A DNA stretch of 64,000 nucleotides from Nocardioidaceae bacterium (GCA_030447865.1 JAUJOD010000001.1:1207607-1271606); one strand, 5' to 3'; shown: positions 9,230-18,264, counted from the first letter of the stretch. The notes: a model not told the origin generated them from the letters alone. Translations and numbers: made by a program.

Positions 9230-10186
9230 TCAAGCCGGACCCGGATCTGGCAGCACCGGTTCGGCCACCCCCGACCGGAGTGCCTCGAGCTGGGCGGCCA
9301 TCGCCGTACCGAAGAACAGCGCGATCGACGACAGGTAGCACCACAACAGCAGGGCCATGACACCGGCGAGCGGGCCGTACACGCTGCCGAACGAGCCGCT
9401 GTAGTGGATGTACGCCGCCAAGAGGCCCGACGCCGCCATCGTCATGACGACAGCGAGGCCCGCCCCAAGGGCGAGCCACGACAGCGCGGGTTGGCGGCGC
9501 CGGGGGGAGTGGTCGAGCAACACCGCGATGGTGACCGTCGTGAGCACCAGGCCGACCGGCCACCGCAGCACGTCCCACCACAGGTGAGCGGCGCGGGACC
9601 AGCCGTAGGTTTCGGTCAGGGCGTCACCGAGCGAGCCGCCTGCCACCAGGAGCAGGAAGCCGACCCCGACAGGGAAGGCGAGTACCAGCGTCATGACCGC
9701 GGCGCGGCCGTACTTGTGCAGAGCCGGGCGGTCCCGGCGGATGCCGTAGATCCGGTTGCTGCCCCGCTCGATCTGGGCCATCGCGGTCGTCATCGAGACC
9801 AGGGCGAAAGCGAGCCCGAAGCCCAGCGCCAGCTCGCCGGCTTCCTCGCCGCGCGCATCGGGACGCACGACGTCGCCCATCACCGCCGCCCCGCCGGCCC
9901 CGGGAGTCAGCGCGCTGACGGTCTGCGCGACCACGTTAGCCATCCGACCGTCGTCGATATCGGCGGCCAATCCGGTCAGCGCCAGCAGGAACGGCACGAC
10001 CGACAACGCCATCTGCAACCCAACCGCGCGGCTGTTGGTGAAGCCGTCGCCGTAGCGAAAGCGCTGGAACGACTGGGTCAGCAGCTGCCCGAGGCCGTGC
10101 TTGCGCACCAGATGCCAAGCGTCCTCGGCGTCGAGCTCCTCGCCGTCGTGCTCGACGGTCACCGGCACCTTGGTCGCTGTGGTCAT
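9230..10186 (-). CDS. YihY/BrkB family inner membrane protein
   Basis: 318-aa member of the YihY/virulence factor BrkB family, with about six membrane helices. The conserved N-terminal block (FTNSRAVGLQMALSVVPFLLA) and the central WWDVLRWPVGLVLT segment are visible. Members were once called ribonuclease BN but have no proven nuclease function. The ATG at 10186 is selected because upstream sequence would overlap the divergent GNAT-NUDIX gene and does not look coding. Confidence 0.85.
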   Translation of the reverse strand: MTTATKVPVTVEHDGEELDAEDAWHLVRKHGLGQLLTQSFQRFRYGDGFTNSRAVGLQMALSVVPFLLALTGLAADIDDGRMANVVAQTVSALTPGAGGAAVMGDVVRPDARGEEAGELALGFGLAFALVSMTTAMAQIERGSNRIYGIRRDRPALHKYGRAAVMTLVLAFPVGVGFLLLVAGGSLGDALTETYGWSRAAHLWWDVLRWPVGLVLTTVTIAVLLDHSPRRRQPALSWLALGAGLAVVMTMAASGLLAAYIHYSGSFGSVYGPLAGVMALLLWCYLSSIALFFGTAMAAQLEALRSGVAEPVLPDPGPA

Positions 10187-10252
10187 CTGGACATCTTCCC
10201 TCCCCAGGTACGGCGGCAGGTGGCTGCCCGCGACCGGCGGTACGGTCGATCG

Positions 10253-11269
10253 GTGCCCGCTTTCCTCAAGCGACTCACGGCCGCGGACGACGCTGCCTTG
10301 ACTGCGCTGTGGCAGGCCGCGACGGTCCTCCGCCGAGAAGAGCTCGGTCTCGAGGCGTTGCACGAGGCCGCGGGGGTCCTGCAGCGGCCCGACGCGTTCG
10401 GCGTCGGTCTCTTCGAGGGAGGCCACGGCCGCGCTGATCACGGCGGCCGCGCTGGTCCCGGCGGCCGGGCTGGGGCCGACGGCGGAGACGGTGAACTGGT
10501 GGCGGCTGCGGTGGCGATGCCGGCTCGGGGCGACGACGGACGCAGCGAGCACAACGTGCCAGGGCTCGCGCACATCTCCTCGGTGGTGACCCGTCCGGAC
10601 CGGTGGGGCGAGGGGCTGGGCGGGCGGGTGGTCCGGGCGGTGCTGTCACACGGCGTACGCCGGGGGTACGCGCGCGCCCAGCTGTGGACGCAGGCGACCA
10701 ACGCGGGAGCGCATCGGCTCTACGAGCGGGAAGGCTTCCTGCGGTCTGGACGCGAGCGCACCCAGCACCGCGGCGAACACATCGTCCACTACCTGCGTGA
10801 CCTGCCGGTCCTCCCCACGACGTCGCGACCCGCGGCTCGCATGCTGTGCCTCGACGCTGAGGACAGGGTGCTGCTGCTGCACTTTCGCGATCCGTTCGAC
10901 GGCCACCAGCTGTGGGAGCCGCCCGGCGGCGGTCTCGAGCCGGGTGAGTCCCCGCTCGAGGCGGTGGTGCGTGAGTGGGGTGAGGAGACCAGCCTCCCGC
11001 TGCCGCAGCTGGCGGCGACATCGACCTACGTCGCCCGCGACGTCGTCTGGCGCGGCGCCCGCTGGGTCGTCGATGAGGAGTTCTTCCTGGGCCGGCTCAA
11101 GGGGCCCGGCGCGGCGATCCCGCTGGAGGGCGTCGACCAGGAGATGGACGCCTACCTCGGCGCTGCCTGGGTGCCCTGGCGCGAGGTCGAGGCGCTGGAC
11201 GACCCGGTGGAACCTGACCTGCTGCCAACCCTACGGCGGCTCGACCCGAACGGCCCGTGGGCCGACTGA
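10253..11269 (+). CDS. GNAT acetyltransferase fused to NUDIX hydrolase
   Basis: 338-aa two-domain protein. Residues about 1-180 are a GNAT N-acetyltransferase: HISSVVTRPDRWGEGLGGRVV is the acetyl-CoA loop, and NAGAHRLYEREGFLRSG is the usual GNAT C-terminal motif. Residues about 195-335 are a NUDIX domain with the box GGLEPGESPLEAVVREWGEE (ends TS rather than xG). Substrates of both halves are unknown. A Gly/Ala-rich stretch near residues 57-80 interrupts the GNAT part. The GTG start is supported by TACGGT six nucleotides upstream. Fusion is in one uninterrupted frame. Confidence 0.85.
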   Translation: MPAFLKRLTAADDAALTALWQAATVLRREELGLEALHEAAGVLQRPDAFGVGLFEGGHGRADHGGRAGPGGRAGADGGDGELVAAAVAMPARGDDGRSEHNVPGLAHISSVVTRPDRWGEGLGGRVVRAVLSHGVRRGYARAQLWTQATNAGAHRLYEREGFLRSGRERTQHRGEHIVHYLRDLPVLPTTSRPAARMLCLDAEDRVLLLHFRDPFDGHQLWEPPGGGLEPGESPLEAVVREWGEETSLPLPQLAATSTYVARDVVWRGARWVVDEEFFLGRLKGPGAAIPLEGVDQEMDAYLGAAWVPWREVEALDDPVEPDLLPTLRRLDPNGPWAD

Positions 11270-11289
11270 CCCGCTTAGGCTGCGTGGTC

Positions 11290-12447
11290 ATGGGCGACAC
11301 GCGAAGCTACGGGTTCGAGACGCAGGCGATCCACGCCGGGCAGCCGGCCGATGACCAGACCGGCGCGGTGATGACGCCGATCTACGCCACCAGCACCTAC
11401 CGCCAAGACGGGGTCGGCGGCCTGCGCAACGGCTACGAGTACTCCCGCACCGGCAACCCCACCCGCCACGCCCTCGAAGAATGCTTGGCGACACTCGAGC
11501 AGGGCGCCCGCGCTGTCGCCTTCTCCTCCGGGATGGCGGCCGAGGACGCCCTGCTGCGGGTGGTGTGCCGACCCGGCGACCACGTCGTGATCCCCCACGA
11601 CGCGTACGGCGGCACCTACCGCCTCTTCAACCAGGTGCTCTCGCCCTGGGGGCTCGACCACACCCCCGCCCCCGGCGACGATGTCGACGCCATCGTCGGC
11701 GCGCTGCAGCCCGGCCGCACGAAGGTCATCTGGATCGAGACACCCACCAACCCGCTGCTCGGGATCGCCGACATCGCCGCGCTCGCCGAGGTGGCGGAGC
11801 ACCACTCTGCGCTGCTGGTCGTTGACAACACGTTCGCGACGCCATACCTGCAGCAGCCGCTCACCCTCGGCGCGCACGCGGTCGTGCACTCCACCACCAA
11901 GTACGCCGGCGGGCACAGCGACGTCGTCGGCGGCGCCGTCGTCACGGCTGACCGTGATCTCGGTGACGAGGTGGCGAGGTTCCAGAACTCGACAGGCGCG
12001 ACCGCGGGCCCCTTCGACGCCTATCTGGTGTTGCGGGGGCTCAAGACGCTCGCGGTGCGGATGGAGCGGCACTGCGACAACGCCGAGCGCATCGTCGACT
12101 TCCTGGTGAGCCACGACGCCGTGGGCAAAATCCTCTACCCGGGGCTGGAGCAGCATGCCGGTCACGTCGTGGCCAGCAAGCAGATGCGGCGCTACGGCGG
12201 CATGATCTCGTTCCGCCTCGCCGCCGGTCGCGAGGCGGCCCTCGAGGTGTGCAACCGCGCCCAACTGTTCACGCTCGCGGAGTCCCTCGGCGGTGTCGAG
12301 TCGCTGATCGAGCTGCCCGCGACGATGACGCACGCCTCGGTTGCCGAGTCGCCGCTGGCCGTGCCGGATGACCTCGTGCGACTGTCGGTCGGTATCGAGT
12401 CAATTGATGACCTGCTCGCCGACCTCGAGCAGGCGTTGGCCAGCTGA
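11290..12447 (+). CDS. metB: Cystathionine gamma-synthase
   Basis: 385-aa PLP enzyme of the Cys/Met metabolism family. It makes cystathionine from cysteine and an activated homoserine ester in methionine synthesis. The PLP-binding lysine is in STTKYAGGHSD (about Lys204), and conserved GFETQAIHAG and the EYSRTGNPTR motif are present. Family members also include cystathionine gamma-lyase; the metB call rests on overall sequence and on position before greA/mca as in M. tuberculosis Rv1079. A TAGGCT box lies 8 nt before the ATG. Confidence 0.88.
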   Translation: MGDTRSYGFETQAIHAGQPADDQTGAVMTPIYATSTYRQDGVGGLRNGYEYSRTGNPTRHALEECLATLEQGARAVAFSSGMAAEDALLRVVCRPGDHVVIPHDAYGGTYRLFNQVLSPWGLDHTPAPGDDVDAIVGALQPGRTKVIWIETPTNPLLGIADIAALAEVAEHHSALLVVDNTFATPYLQQPLTLGAHAVVHSTTKYAGGHSDVVGGAVVTADRDLGDEVARFQNSTGATAGPFDAYLVLRGLKTLAVRMERHCDNAERIVDFLVSHDAVGKILYPGLEQHAGHVVASKQMRRYGGMISFRLAAGREAALEVCNRAQLFTLAESLGGVESLIELPATMTHASVAESPLAVPDDLVRLSVGIESIDDLLADLEQALAS

Positions 12448-12449
12448 GC

Positions 12450-13817
12450 GTGGGCTTGGTCTACTGCGTCGACTTCGGGTCGACGTTCACCAAGGCCGCT
12501 CTGGTCGACACCGAAAGCGGCGCCTTCGTCGGTACGGCGAGCCACCCGACGACGCTCGACACCGACATTCTCGACGGCTGGGACGCTCTGCGGGCCGAGT
12601 TGGCGCCGCTGGCGGGGGGCGCTGAGGTCCCCGTGCTGGCCTGCTCGTCGGCCGGCGGGGGACTGCGGATCGCGGTGGTCGGCAACGAGGAGCTGGTCAC
12701 CGCCGAGGCGGGCCGCCGGGTCGCGCTGTCAAGCGGTGGACGCGTCGTGCACGTGTCGTCGTACGACGTCGACCTGACCGCCCTGCGAAACAGCAGCCCC
12801 GACGTGGTGCTGCTGGTCGGCGGCACCGACGGCGGTAACGCCGAGGTGCTGCTCGCGAACGCCGCCGCCCTCGCCGCGGCCGAATGGACCGGCCCGGTCG
12901 TGGTTGCGGGAAACCGCGAGGCGGCCGACGAGGTGACCGCCCGGTTGTCGGGCGGTGGAGTGCCGTTCGTGGTCGCCGACAACGTCGTGCCGCAGATCGG
13001 CGTACTGCGTCCGGACAGCGCCCGGGCGGCGATCCGTGAGATGTTCCTGGCCCACGTCATCGGTGGCAAGCACCTGTCGAGCCGGGCGGACTTCACTGCG
13101 ATGGTCAAGGGCGCCACGCCCGACGTAGTGCTGCGCGCAGTCGAGCTGCTAGCGGCTGGTCTTGGTCGCGACCGGCCCGGCGCGGGAGACGTGGTCGTCG
13201 TCGACGTCGGCGGCGCCACCACCGATGTGCACTCGGTGGTCGAGATCGACCCTGAGCACGCCGGACTGGGCCGGGAGGTGGTCGCCACCGTGCCGGTCAG
13301 CCGGACCGTCGAGGGCGACCTCGGGATGCGCTGGAGCGCCGTACCGACTGTTGAGGCGGCGCAGGAGGCGGGCCTTGAGATGGCAAGCGGCCTGTCGGCA
13401 GCGGCGGAACGGCGGCGCGCCGACCCCGCGATGGTGCCCCGAAGCGGCGACGAGCAGGCGGCGGACCTGCAGATCGCCTCGGCTGCGGTCGCGCTCGCCG
13501 TACGCCGGCATGCCGGTCGGCAACGGGTGGTCTTCGGCGCTGACGGTCGGCTGGTGGAGCGCTCCGGCAAGGACCTGCGGGAGGTCGACCTGCTGGTCGG
13601 GTCGGGCGGCGTGCTGCGGCACGCGACGCCGGTGGACGCGTCGAGGGTCCTGGCGGCTGCCACGGGAGAGGGAGGTGACGGCGGCTGGCTGATGCCGCGC
13701 GAGCCCCGGCTGGTGGTCGACCGCGACTACGTGCTCGCCGCTGCCGGCCTGCTTGCCGAGGAACACCCGGACGCCGCCTATGCGCTGGTGTCGAGGCTAT
13801 GGCGCGTGCCCGCTTAG
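12450..13817 (+). CDS. GlmL/MutL-like ASKHA ATPase (mutase-associated)
   Basis: 455-aa protein resembling GlmL (MutL), the actin-fold ATPase encoded beside B12-dependent glutamate mutase or ornithine aminomutase and thought to act as a chaperone or reactivase. Two phosphate-binding loops are visible: YCVDFGSTFTKAALVD at the start and VVDVGGATTDVHSVVEID near residue 250. No mutase subunit gene is in this window; it starts two nucleotides after metB stops, so it is likely co-transcribed with it. Function in this setting is unknown. Confidence 0.8.
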   Translation: MGLVYCVDFGSTFTKAALVDTESGAFVGTASHPTTLDTDILDGWDALRAELAPLAGGAEVPVLACSSAGGGLRIAVVGNEELVTAEAGRRVALSSGGRVVHVSSYDVDLTALRNSSPDVVLLVGGTDGGNAEVLLANAAALAAAEWTGPVVVAGNREAADEVTARLSGGGVPFVVADNVVPQIGVLRPDSARAAIREMFLAHVIGGKHLSSRADFTAMVKGATPDVVLRAVELLAAGLGRDRPGAGDVVVVDVGGATTDVHSVVEIDPEHAGLGREVVATVPVSRTVEGDLGMRWSAVPTVEAAQEAGLEMASGLSAAAERRRADPAMVPRSGDEQAADLQIASAAVALAVRRHAGRQRVVFGADGRLVERSGKDLREVDLLVGSGGVLRHATPVDASRVLAAATGEGGDGGWLMPREPRLVVDRDYVLAAAGLLAEEHPDAAYALVSRLWRVPA

Positions 13818-15388
13818 TGCGCGAGCGCCACCTCCTCCTCGGCGTCACCGTGCTCTGCGGGGCCGGGCTCCCGGGCCTTCAGCGGCAGCTCCTTGATGAA
13901 GAACGACACGAGCAGCGCGACAAGCACCACCGGGATCGCCCAGAAGAACACGTCGTTCAATGAGTCAGCGAACGCCTGCAGCACTCTGCCGTGCTCCGGC
14001 TCGGGCAGCTGCTGGATCTTCTCGACGTTGTTGGTCATCGAGTCGCTGCTGGCGAGCGCGGCGGCGCCGGCGCCGACCTGCTCGACGAGGTGGGTGGCAA
14101 GCCGACTGGACAAGATGGCGCCGAAGACCGCTGCACCGAAGGTGCCGCCCATCATCCGGAAGAACGTCACTGAGCTGGTGGCGGCGCCCATGTGCCGCTT
14201 CTCCACGGAGTTCTGCACGACGGTGATGATGATCTGCATCGTCAGCCCCAGTCCGGCGCCGAAGACGAAGATGGCGAGCGCGGCCTGCCAGTACGGCGTG
14301 TCCACGCTCATCCGCGACAGCAGGTACAGCGCCACCATCACGGTGCTCGCGCCCAGGATCGGGAAGGACTTGTAGCGGCCGGTGCGGCTCATGATGATGC
14401 CCGACGAGATCGAGGTCGAGAAGATGCCGACCACCATCGGCAGCAGCGCGAGGCCCGACGTGGTCGGGCTCATTCCCTGGACGACCTGCAGGTACAGCGG
14501 CAAGAAGATGATGCCGCCGAACATCGCGAAGCCGATGATGAAGCTGAACACGTTGCTGGTGGAGAACACCGAGATCCGGAACAGCTCCAACGGGATGATC
14601 GGCTCGACGGCGCGGGCCTCGATCGCGATGAACAGTGCGGTGAGTACGACGCCCGCGGCGACCAGCGTGAGCGCCAACGGGGAGCTCCAGCCGTGATCGG
14701 GACCGGCCCAGGTCGTGAAGAGCAGGAACGAGGTGACAGCCGCCACGATCGTTGCGGCACCCCAGTAGTCGATGACGTGGTCACGGCGCACATGTGGGAT
14801 GCGGAGCGCCGCCGAGGTGATGACGAGCGCAACGATGCCGATCGGCACGTTGATGAAGAAGATCCACCGCCAACCGGGACCGTCGGCGAACGCGCCACCG
14901 AGGACGGGACCGAGCACACTCGACGTACCGAACACCGCGCCGAAGTAGCCGCCGTACCGGCCGCGCTCGCGCGGGGGTACGACGTCGCCCATGGTGGCCA
15001 GCGCCAGCGCGAACAGGCCACCTCCGCCGAGGCCTTGCACCGCGCGGTACGCGATCAGCTCGTTGATGCTCTGCGCGAGCCCGGACAGCAGCGACCCGAG
15101 CAGGAAGGCGATGATCGCGGCCTGGAAGATGACCTTTCGCCCGTAGAGGTCGGAGATCTTGCCCCACAGCGGAGTGGACGCCGTTGACGTAAGCATGTAG
15201 GCGGTGACGACCCAGGAGAGCTTGTCGAGCCCGCCGAGCTCGCTGGTGATGCGGGGGAGTGCGGTGCCGACGATCGACTGGTCGAGTGCGGCGAGGAACA
15301 AGCCGGCCATCAGGCCGCCCAGCACGACAAGGATCTGACGGTGGGTGAGGTAGCCCTGCTCGTCAGGAGTCTGCACCGCTGCGGCCAT
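13814..15388 (-). CDS. MFS drug efflux transporter (EmrB/QacA, DHA2 type)
   Basis: 524-aa, 14-helix major facilitator. The motif LDQSIVGTALPRI in helix 1, LYGRKVIF in the first cytoplasmic loop and GGGLFALALATMGDVVPPRERGR are hallmarks of DHA2 drug:H+ antiporters. Its start overlaps the marR stop by one nucleotide (TGATG), so both are translated together and the MarR protein likely represses it. It overlaps the convergent glmL-like gene by 4 nt at the 3' end. Confidence 0.92.
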   Translation of the reverse strand: MAAAVQTPDEQGYLTHRQILVVLGGLMAGLFLAALDQSIVGTALPRITSELGGLDKLSWVVTAYMLTSTASTPLWGKISDLYGRKVIFQAAIIAFLLGSLLSGLAQSINELIAYRAVQGLGGGGLFALALATMGDVVPPRERGRYGGYFGAVFGTSSVLGPVLGGAFADGPGWRWIFFINVPIGIVALVITSAALRIPHVRRDHVIDYWGAATIVAAVTSFLLFTTWAGPDHGWSSPLALTLVAAGVVLTALFIAIEARAVEPIIPLELFRISVFSTSNVFSFIIGFAMFGGIIFLPLYLQVVQGMSPTTSGLALLPMVVGIFSTSISSGIIMSRTGRYKSFPILGASTVMVALYLLSRMSVDTPYWQAALAIFVFGAGLGLTMQIIITVVQNSVEKRHMGAATSSVTFFRMMGGTFGAAVFGAILSSRLATHLVEQVGAGAAALASSDSMTNNVEKIQQLPEPEHGRVLQAFADSLNDVFFWAIPVVLVALLVSFFIKELPLKAREPGPAEHGDAEEEVALAH

Positions 15389-15876
15389 CACCGGGCTGCC
15401 GTCTCGGGTTGGAAGTCGGCGGTGTCTTGGTCGTTGGCTGCGGCCAGGTCGGCCGCTAGCCGGGTGAGCAGCTGGTGAAGTTGGGCGCGATCCGCTTCGC
15501 TCCACGGCTCTAGGACTGCCTGGATTCGCTTGAACCGACGTTGGAAGGCGGCCTGCATGACGGCGCGGCCATGGCTGCTGAGCCGGACCAGACTGGCCCG
15601 GCCGTCGGCGGGGTCATCGGTACGCTCGACGATTCCCTTGTCTTCCAGCTGCTTGATCTGCCGGCTCACGGTCGACGCGTCGAGTCCGATGTTGGCCGCG
15701 AGGTCGGAAACGCGCATCGCGTCGGTGCACATCAGCTGCTTGGCGAGGGGGAACGTCGACGGGTCGACCTGGTCCTCGGGGTGGCGGGTCCTGAGGCGGC
15801 GACCTGCCTGCATAAGCAGCGTGATCACCGCCTCTTCGGGACTCTCGGGCGCCTGATCAGTCTGAAGTTGTTGCAT
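15388..15876 (-). CDS. MarR-family transcriptional regulator
   Basis: 162-aa winged-helix repressor. The DNA-binding core is MRVSDLAANIGLDASTVSRQ followed by IKQLEDKGIVERTDDPADGR, the wing. It is the first gene of a regulator-efflux operon and probably responds to a small phenolic or drug-like ligand that is exported by the MFS protein. The ATG at 15876 follows directly after a palindromic region; longer in-frame starts would run through that region and are rejected. Confidence 0.9.
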   Translation of the reverse strand: MQQLQTDQAPESPEEAVITLLMQAGRRLRTRHPEDQVDPSTFPLAKQLMCTDAMRVSDLAANIGLDASTVSRQIKQLEDKGIVERTDDPADGRASLVRLSSHGRAVMQAAFQRRFKRIQAVLEPWSEADRAQLHQLLTRLAADLAAANDQDTADFQPETAAR

Positions 15877-15896
15877 GCCGCAAGCATATATCAATG

Positions 15897-15911
15897 TGCA
15901 TGAGTCATGCA
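15897..15911. promoter_or_regulatory. Candidate MarR operator
   Basis: Perfect palindrome TGCATGA-G-TCATGCA, 21 nt upstream of the marR start codon. It is in the 117-bp gap between marR and the divergent threonine dehydratase gene, so it could control both directions. Typical size and spacing for a MarR site; binding is inferred. Confidence 0.55.
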
Positions 15912-15993
15912 AATAGTCGCCCCCCGGGCAAGTGGAGCCCACTTCCTTGGTGAGCAACCGCCTTCCGACAATGCTGCGGCATAGGCTGCGGAC

Positions 15994-17415
15994 ATGGGTG
16001 TTCTCGAGGGGACGGATCCGGCGTACGAAGAAGCCGAGAGCCACGCCCAGCATGCCAACACCCCGGCCGAGGATGCCAACACCCGAGCCGAGGATGCCAA
16101 CACCCCGGCCGAGGATGCCAAGGCGCCCGCCGAGTTGCCCGCCGCTGAGCTGGGCGGGGCGACCGAGCTGGAGGGAGCCACCGCGGGCGCCCAAGCAGCG
16201 GAGCCATGGCCGACCGTCACCATCGCCGACATCAAGGCCGCTCGCGAGACGCTGCGGGGCACCGCCCTCGTCACCCCGATGGAGGGATCCCGCTGGCTGA
16301 GCGCCATGACCGACCAGCAGGTCGCGCTCAAGTGTGAGAACCTCCAGCGCACCGGCTCGTTCAAGATCCGGGGCGCCTACCTGCGCATCGTCAACCTCAC
16401 CGACGAGGAACGCGCCCGCGGAGTCGTCGCCGCGAGCGCCGGCAACCACGCCCAAGGTGTCGCGTTGGCGGCTGCCGTGTTGGGCACCCGGTCGACAGTC
16501 TTCATGCCGTACGGCGCGCCGCTCCCGAAGGAGCGTGCCACCCGTGGCTACGGCGCGCACGTCGAGTTCGTCGGGCACACGATCGAGGATGCGCTGTGCG
16601 CGGCGCGGGAGTTCGAGGCCAGTACCGGAGCTGTGCTGATCCACCCCTTCGACCACGCCGACATCATCGCCGGACAAGGCACCTGCGGCCTGGAGATCCT
16701 CGAGCAGACCCCCGACGTGCAGACCGTCGTTGTGCCGACCGGCGGGGGCGGGTTTCTGGCCGGCATCGCCACTGCCGTGAAGTCCCTGCGTCCGGACGTC
16801 ACGGTCATCGGTGTCCAGGCTGAGTCGGCGGCGGCCTACCCCGCCTCTCTCGAGGCTGGGGAGCCGGTGGCGCTCGAAAGCATGATGACGATGGCCGACG
16901 GCATCGCCGTGGGACGGCCCGGCGACGTACCCTTCACCGCGGTCCAGGCGTACGTCGACGAGATCCGCACCGTCTCAGAGGAGTCGCTGTCGACCGCTCT
17001 GCTGGCTTTGCTGGAGCGGGCCAAGGTCCTGGTCGAGCCGGCGGGTGCCGCCGCTGTGGCAGCGCTGATGGACAGTCCGCACGACTTCAAAGGGCCGATC
17101 GTCGCCGTGCTGTCGGGAGGCAACATCGACCCGCTGTTGCTCATGCGGGTGATCCGGCACGGCATGGCTGCGCAGGGCCGCTACCTGGCGGTGCGCTGCC
17201 GCATCCCCGACCGGCCCGGTGCGCTCGCCTGCCTGCTGCATGAGCTCAGTGAAGCCGAGGCGAACGTCCTCGACGTGGTGCACGAGCGGACCTCGGAGAC
17301 GCTTCCTCTCGACCAGGTGGAAGTCGTGCTGCAGATGGAGATGCGCGGCTCAACGCATCGCGAGGAGATGTTGAAGCGCCTACGTGAATGCGGCTACGCC
17401 GTCACGGTTTCGTAG
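15994..17415 (+). CDS. ilvA: Threonine ammonia-lyase (threonine dehydratase) with ACT domain
   Basis: 473-aa PLP enzyme converting threonine to 2-oxobutanoate, the entry to isoleucine synthesis or threonine breakdown. The PLP lysine lies in RTGSFKIRGA and the glycine loop in VVPTGGGGFLAG. The C-terminal 75 residues form one ACT domain, as in short ilvA/tdcB types. The first about 70 residues are an acidic extension with four 7-aa repeats (EDANTPA type), not part of the fold. The ATG at 15994 is supported by TAGGCT six nucleotides upstream, so the repeats are probably translated. Confidence 0.88.
   Translation: MGVLEGTDPAYEEAESHAQHANTPAEDANTRAEDANTPAEDAKAPAELPAAELGGATELEGATAGAQAAEPWPTVTIADIKAARETLRGTALVTPMEGSRWLSAMTDQQVALKCENLQRTGSFKIRGAYLRIVNLTDEERARGVVAASAGNHAQGVALAAAVLGTRSTVFMPYGAPLPKERATRGYGAHVEFVGHTIEDALCAAREFEASTGAVLIHPFDHADIIAGQGTCGLEILEQTPDVQTVVVPTGGGGFLAGIATAVKSLRPDVTVIGVQAESAAAYPASLEAGEPVALESMMTMADGIAVGRPGDVPFTAVQAYVDEIRTVSEESLSTALLALLERAKVLVEPAGAAAVAALMDSPHDFKGPIVAVLSGGNIDPLLLMRVIRHGMAAQGRYLAVRCRIPDRPGALACLLHELSEAEANVLDVVHERTSETLPLDQVEVVLQMEMRGSTHREEMLKRLRECGYAVTVS
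16052..16135 (+). repeat. 21-bp tandem repeat inside ilvA
   Basis: Four units with period 21 nt begin at 16052, 16073, 16094 and 16115 (ATGCCAACACCCCGGCCGAG type, last unit diverged). They encode the repeated EDANTPA/EDANTRA/EDAKAPA heptads. Because the period is a multiple of three, copy-number change would keep the frame. Confidence 0.85.
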
Positions 17416-17481
17416 TTCGCGGCGCCTTCTCGACAGCATCCTCGCGCATCTCGGGGCCGGGTTGCTGCGGCCTGGTCGAAC

Positions 17482-17640
17482 GAAGGACAAGTCACTTGTC
17501 GAGTGTGCGGCAAGCGCCTCTGCCTGAGGTGGGCCGGGGTCGCGAAGGACAAGTCACTTGTCGAGTGTGCGGCAAGCGCCTGGCCCGGGCGCCGGGCCGG
17601 GGTCCGCGAAGGACAAGCTACTTGTCGAGTGTGCGGAGGG
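17482..17640. repeat. Three tandem 62-64 bp repeats with GACAAGT-C-ACTTGTC core
   Basis: Palindromes at 17486-17500, 17548-17562 (both GACAAGTCACTTGTC) and 17612-17626 (GACAAG-CTA-CTTGTC) each sit in GAAGGACAAG... CTTGTCGAGTGTGCGG. The unit spacing is 62 then 64 bp. The array fills the space between convergent ilvA and greA and may form a bidirectional termination zone. Related to the single element at 4741. Confidence 0.85.
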
Positions 17641-17654
17641 GTCCGCCCTGGGGG

Positions 17655-18164
17655 TCAGGCGACGAAGGGCTTCGCGTCGACGATCTCGACCCCGACGGTC
17701 TTGCCGTTCGGTGCGGTGAAGGTCGCGGTGTCTCCCGGACGCTTCCCGATCACTGCGGACCCAAGCGGCGACTGCGGGGAGTAGACCCCAACCTCGACGC
17801 TGTCGTCGAGCGCCATCACCTCCCGGGCGCCCAGCAGGAAGGTCTCGGTCTCGGACTCCCCGGCGAACCGGACAGTCACCTCCATGCCGGCGTCGACGGT
17901 GCCGTCGTTGACCGGCGTGTCGCCGACGCTTGCCCGGCTCAGCATGTCCTCAAGCTGCCGGATGCGCGACTCGGTCTTGCTCTGCTCCTCACGCGCGGCG
18001 TGGTAGCCGCCGTTCTCACGCAGGTCGCCTTCCTCGCGGGCGTCAGCGATGCGCCGAGAGATCTCGACGCGGCCGGGGCCCTTGAGGTGCTCCAGCTCAG
18101 CGCCGAGGCGGTCATATGCCTCCTGCGTCAGCCAGACGACGCTCTCGGTGGAAGACTGAGCCAC
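17655..18164 (-). CDS. greA: Transcription elongation factor GreA
   Basis: 169-aa factor that enters the RNA polymerase secondary channel and stimulates cleavage of backtracked RNA. The N-terminal coiled coil holds the conserved acidic tip in IADAREEGDLRENGGYHAA, and the C-terminal FKBP-like domain ends with the SPLGSAVIGKRPGD motif. The GTG at 18164 is chosen since AAGGAG precedes it at a good distance and upstream residues do not match the family. Next to DUF4307 and mca as in M. tuberculosis Rv1080c. Confidence 0.95.
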   Translation of the reverse strand: MAQSSTESVVWLTQEAYDRLGAELEHLKGPGRVEISRRIADAREEGDLRENGGYHAAREEQSKTESRIRQLEDMLSRASVGDTPVNDGTVDAGMEVTVRFAGESETETFLLGAREVMALDDSVEVGVYSPQSPLGSAVIGKRPGDTATFTAPNGKTVGVEIVDAKPFVA

Positions 18165-18264
18165 GGGTTCTGCTCCTTGCTTGCGGGCGCCGAAGGAGCG
18201 GTTCGCCCTGGGCGGAATAGACGAGGTTATCAACAAGGCACCTGGGCGCCGCAAACCTGAATCC

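Noticed and set aside
9404-10252. Long upstream extension of the GNAT-NUDIX reading frame
   Set aside because: It is antisense to the YihY gene, compositionally unlike protein, and a leaderless promoter box precedes the GTG at 10253.
17482-17640. CRISPR-like array
   Set aside because: The repeats are whole 62-64 bp units that are similar throughout, with no unique spacers and only three copies; no cas genes are nearby.
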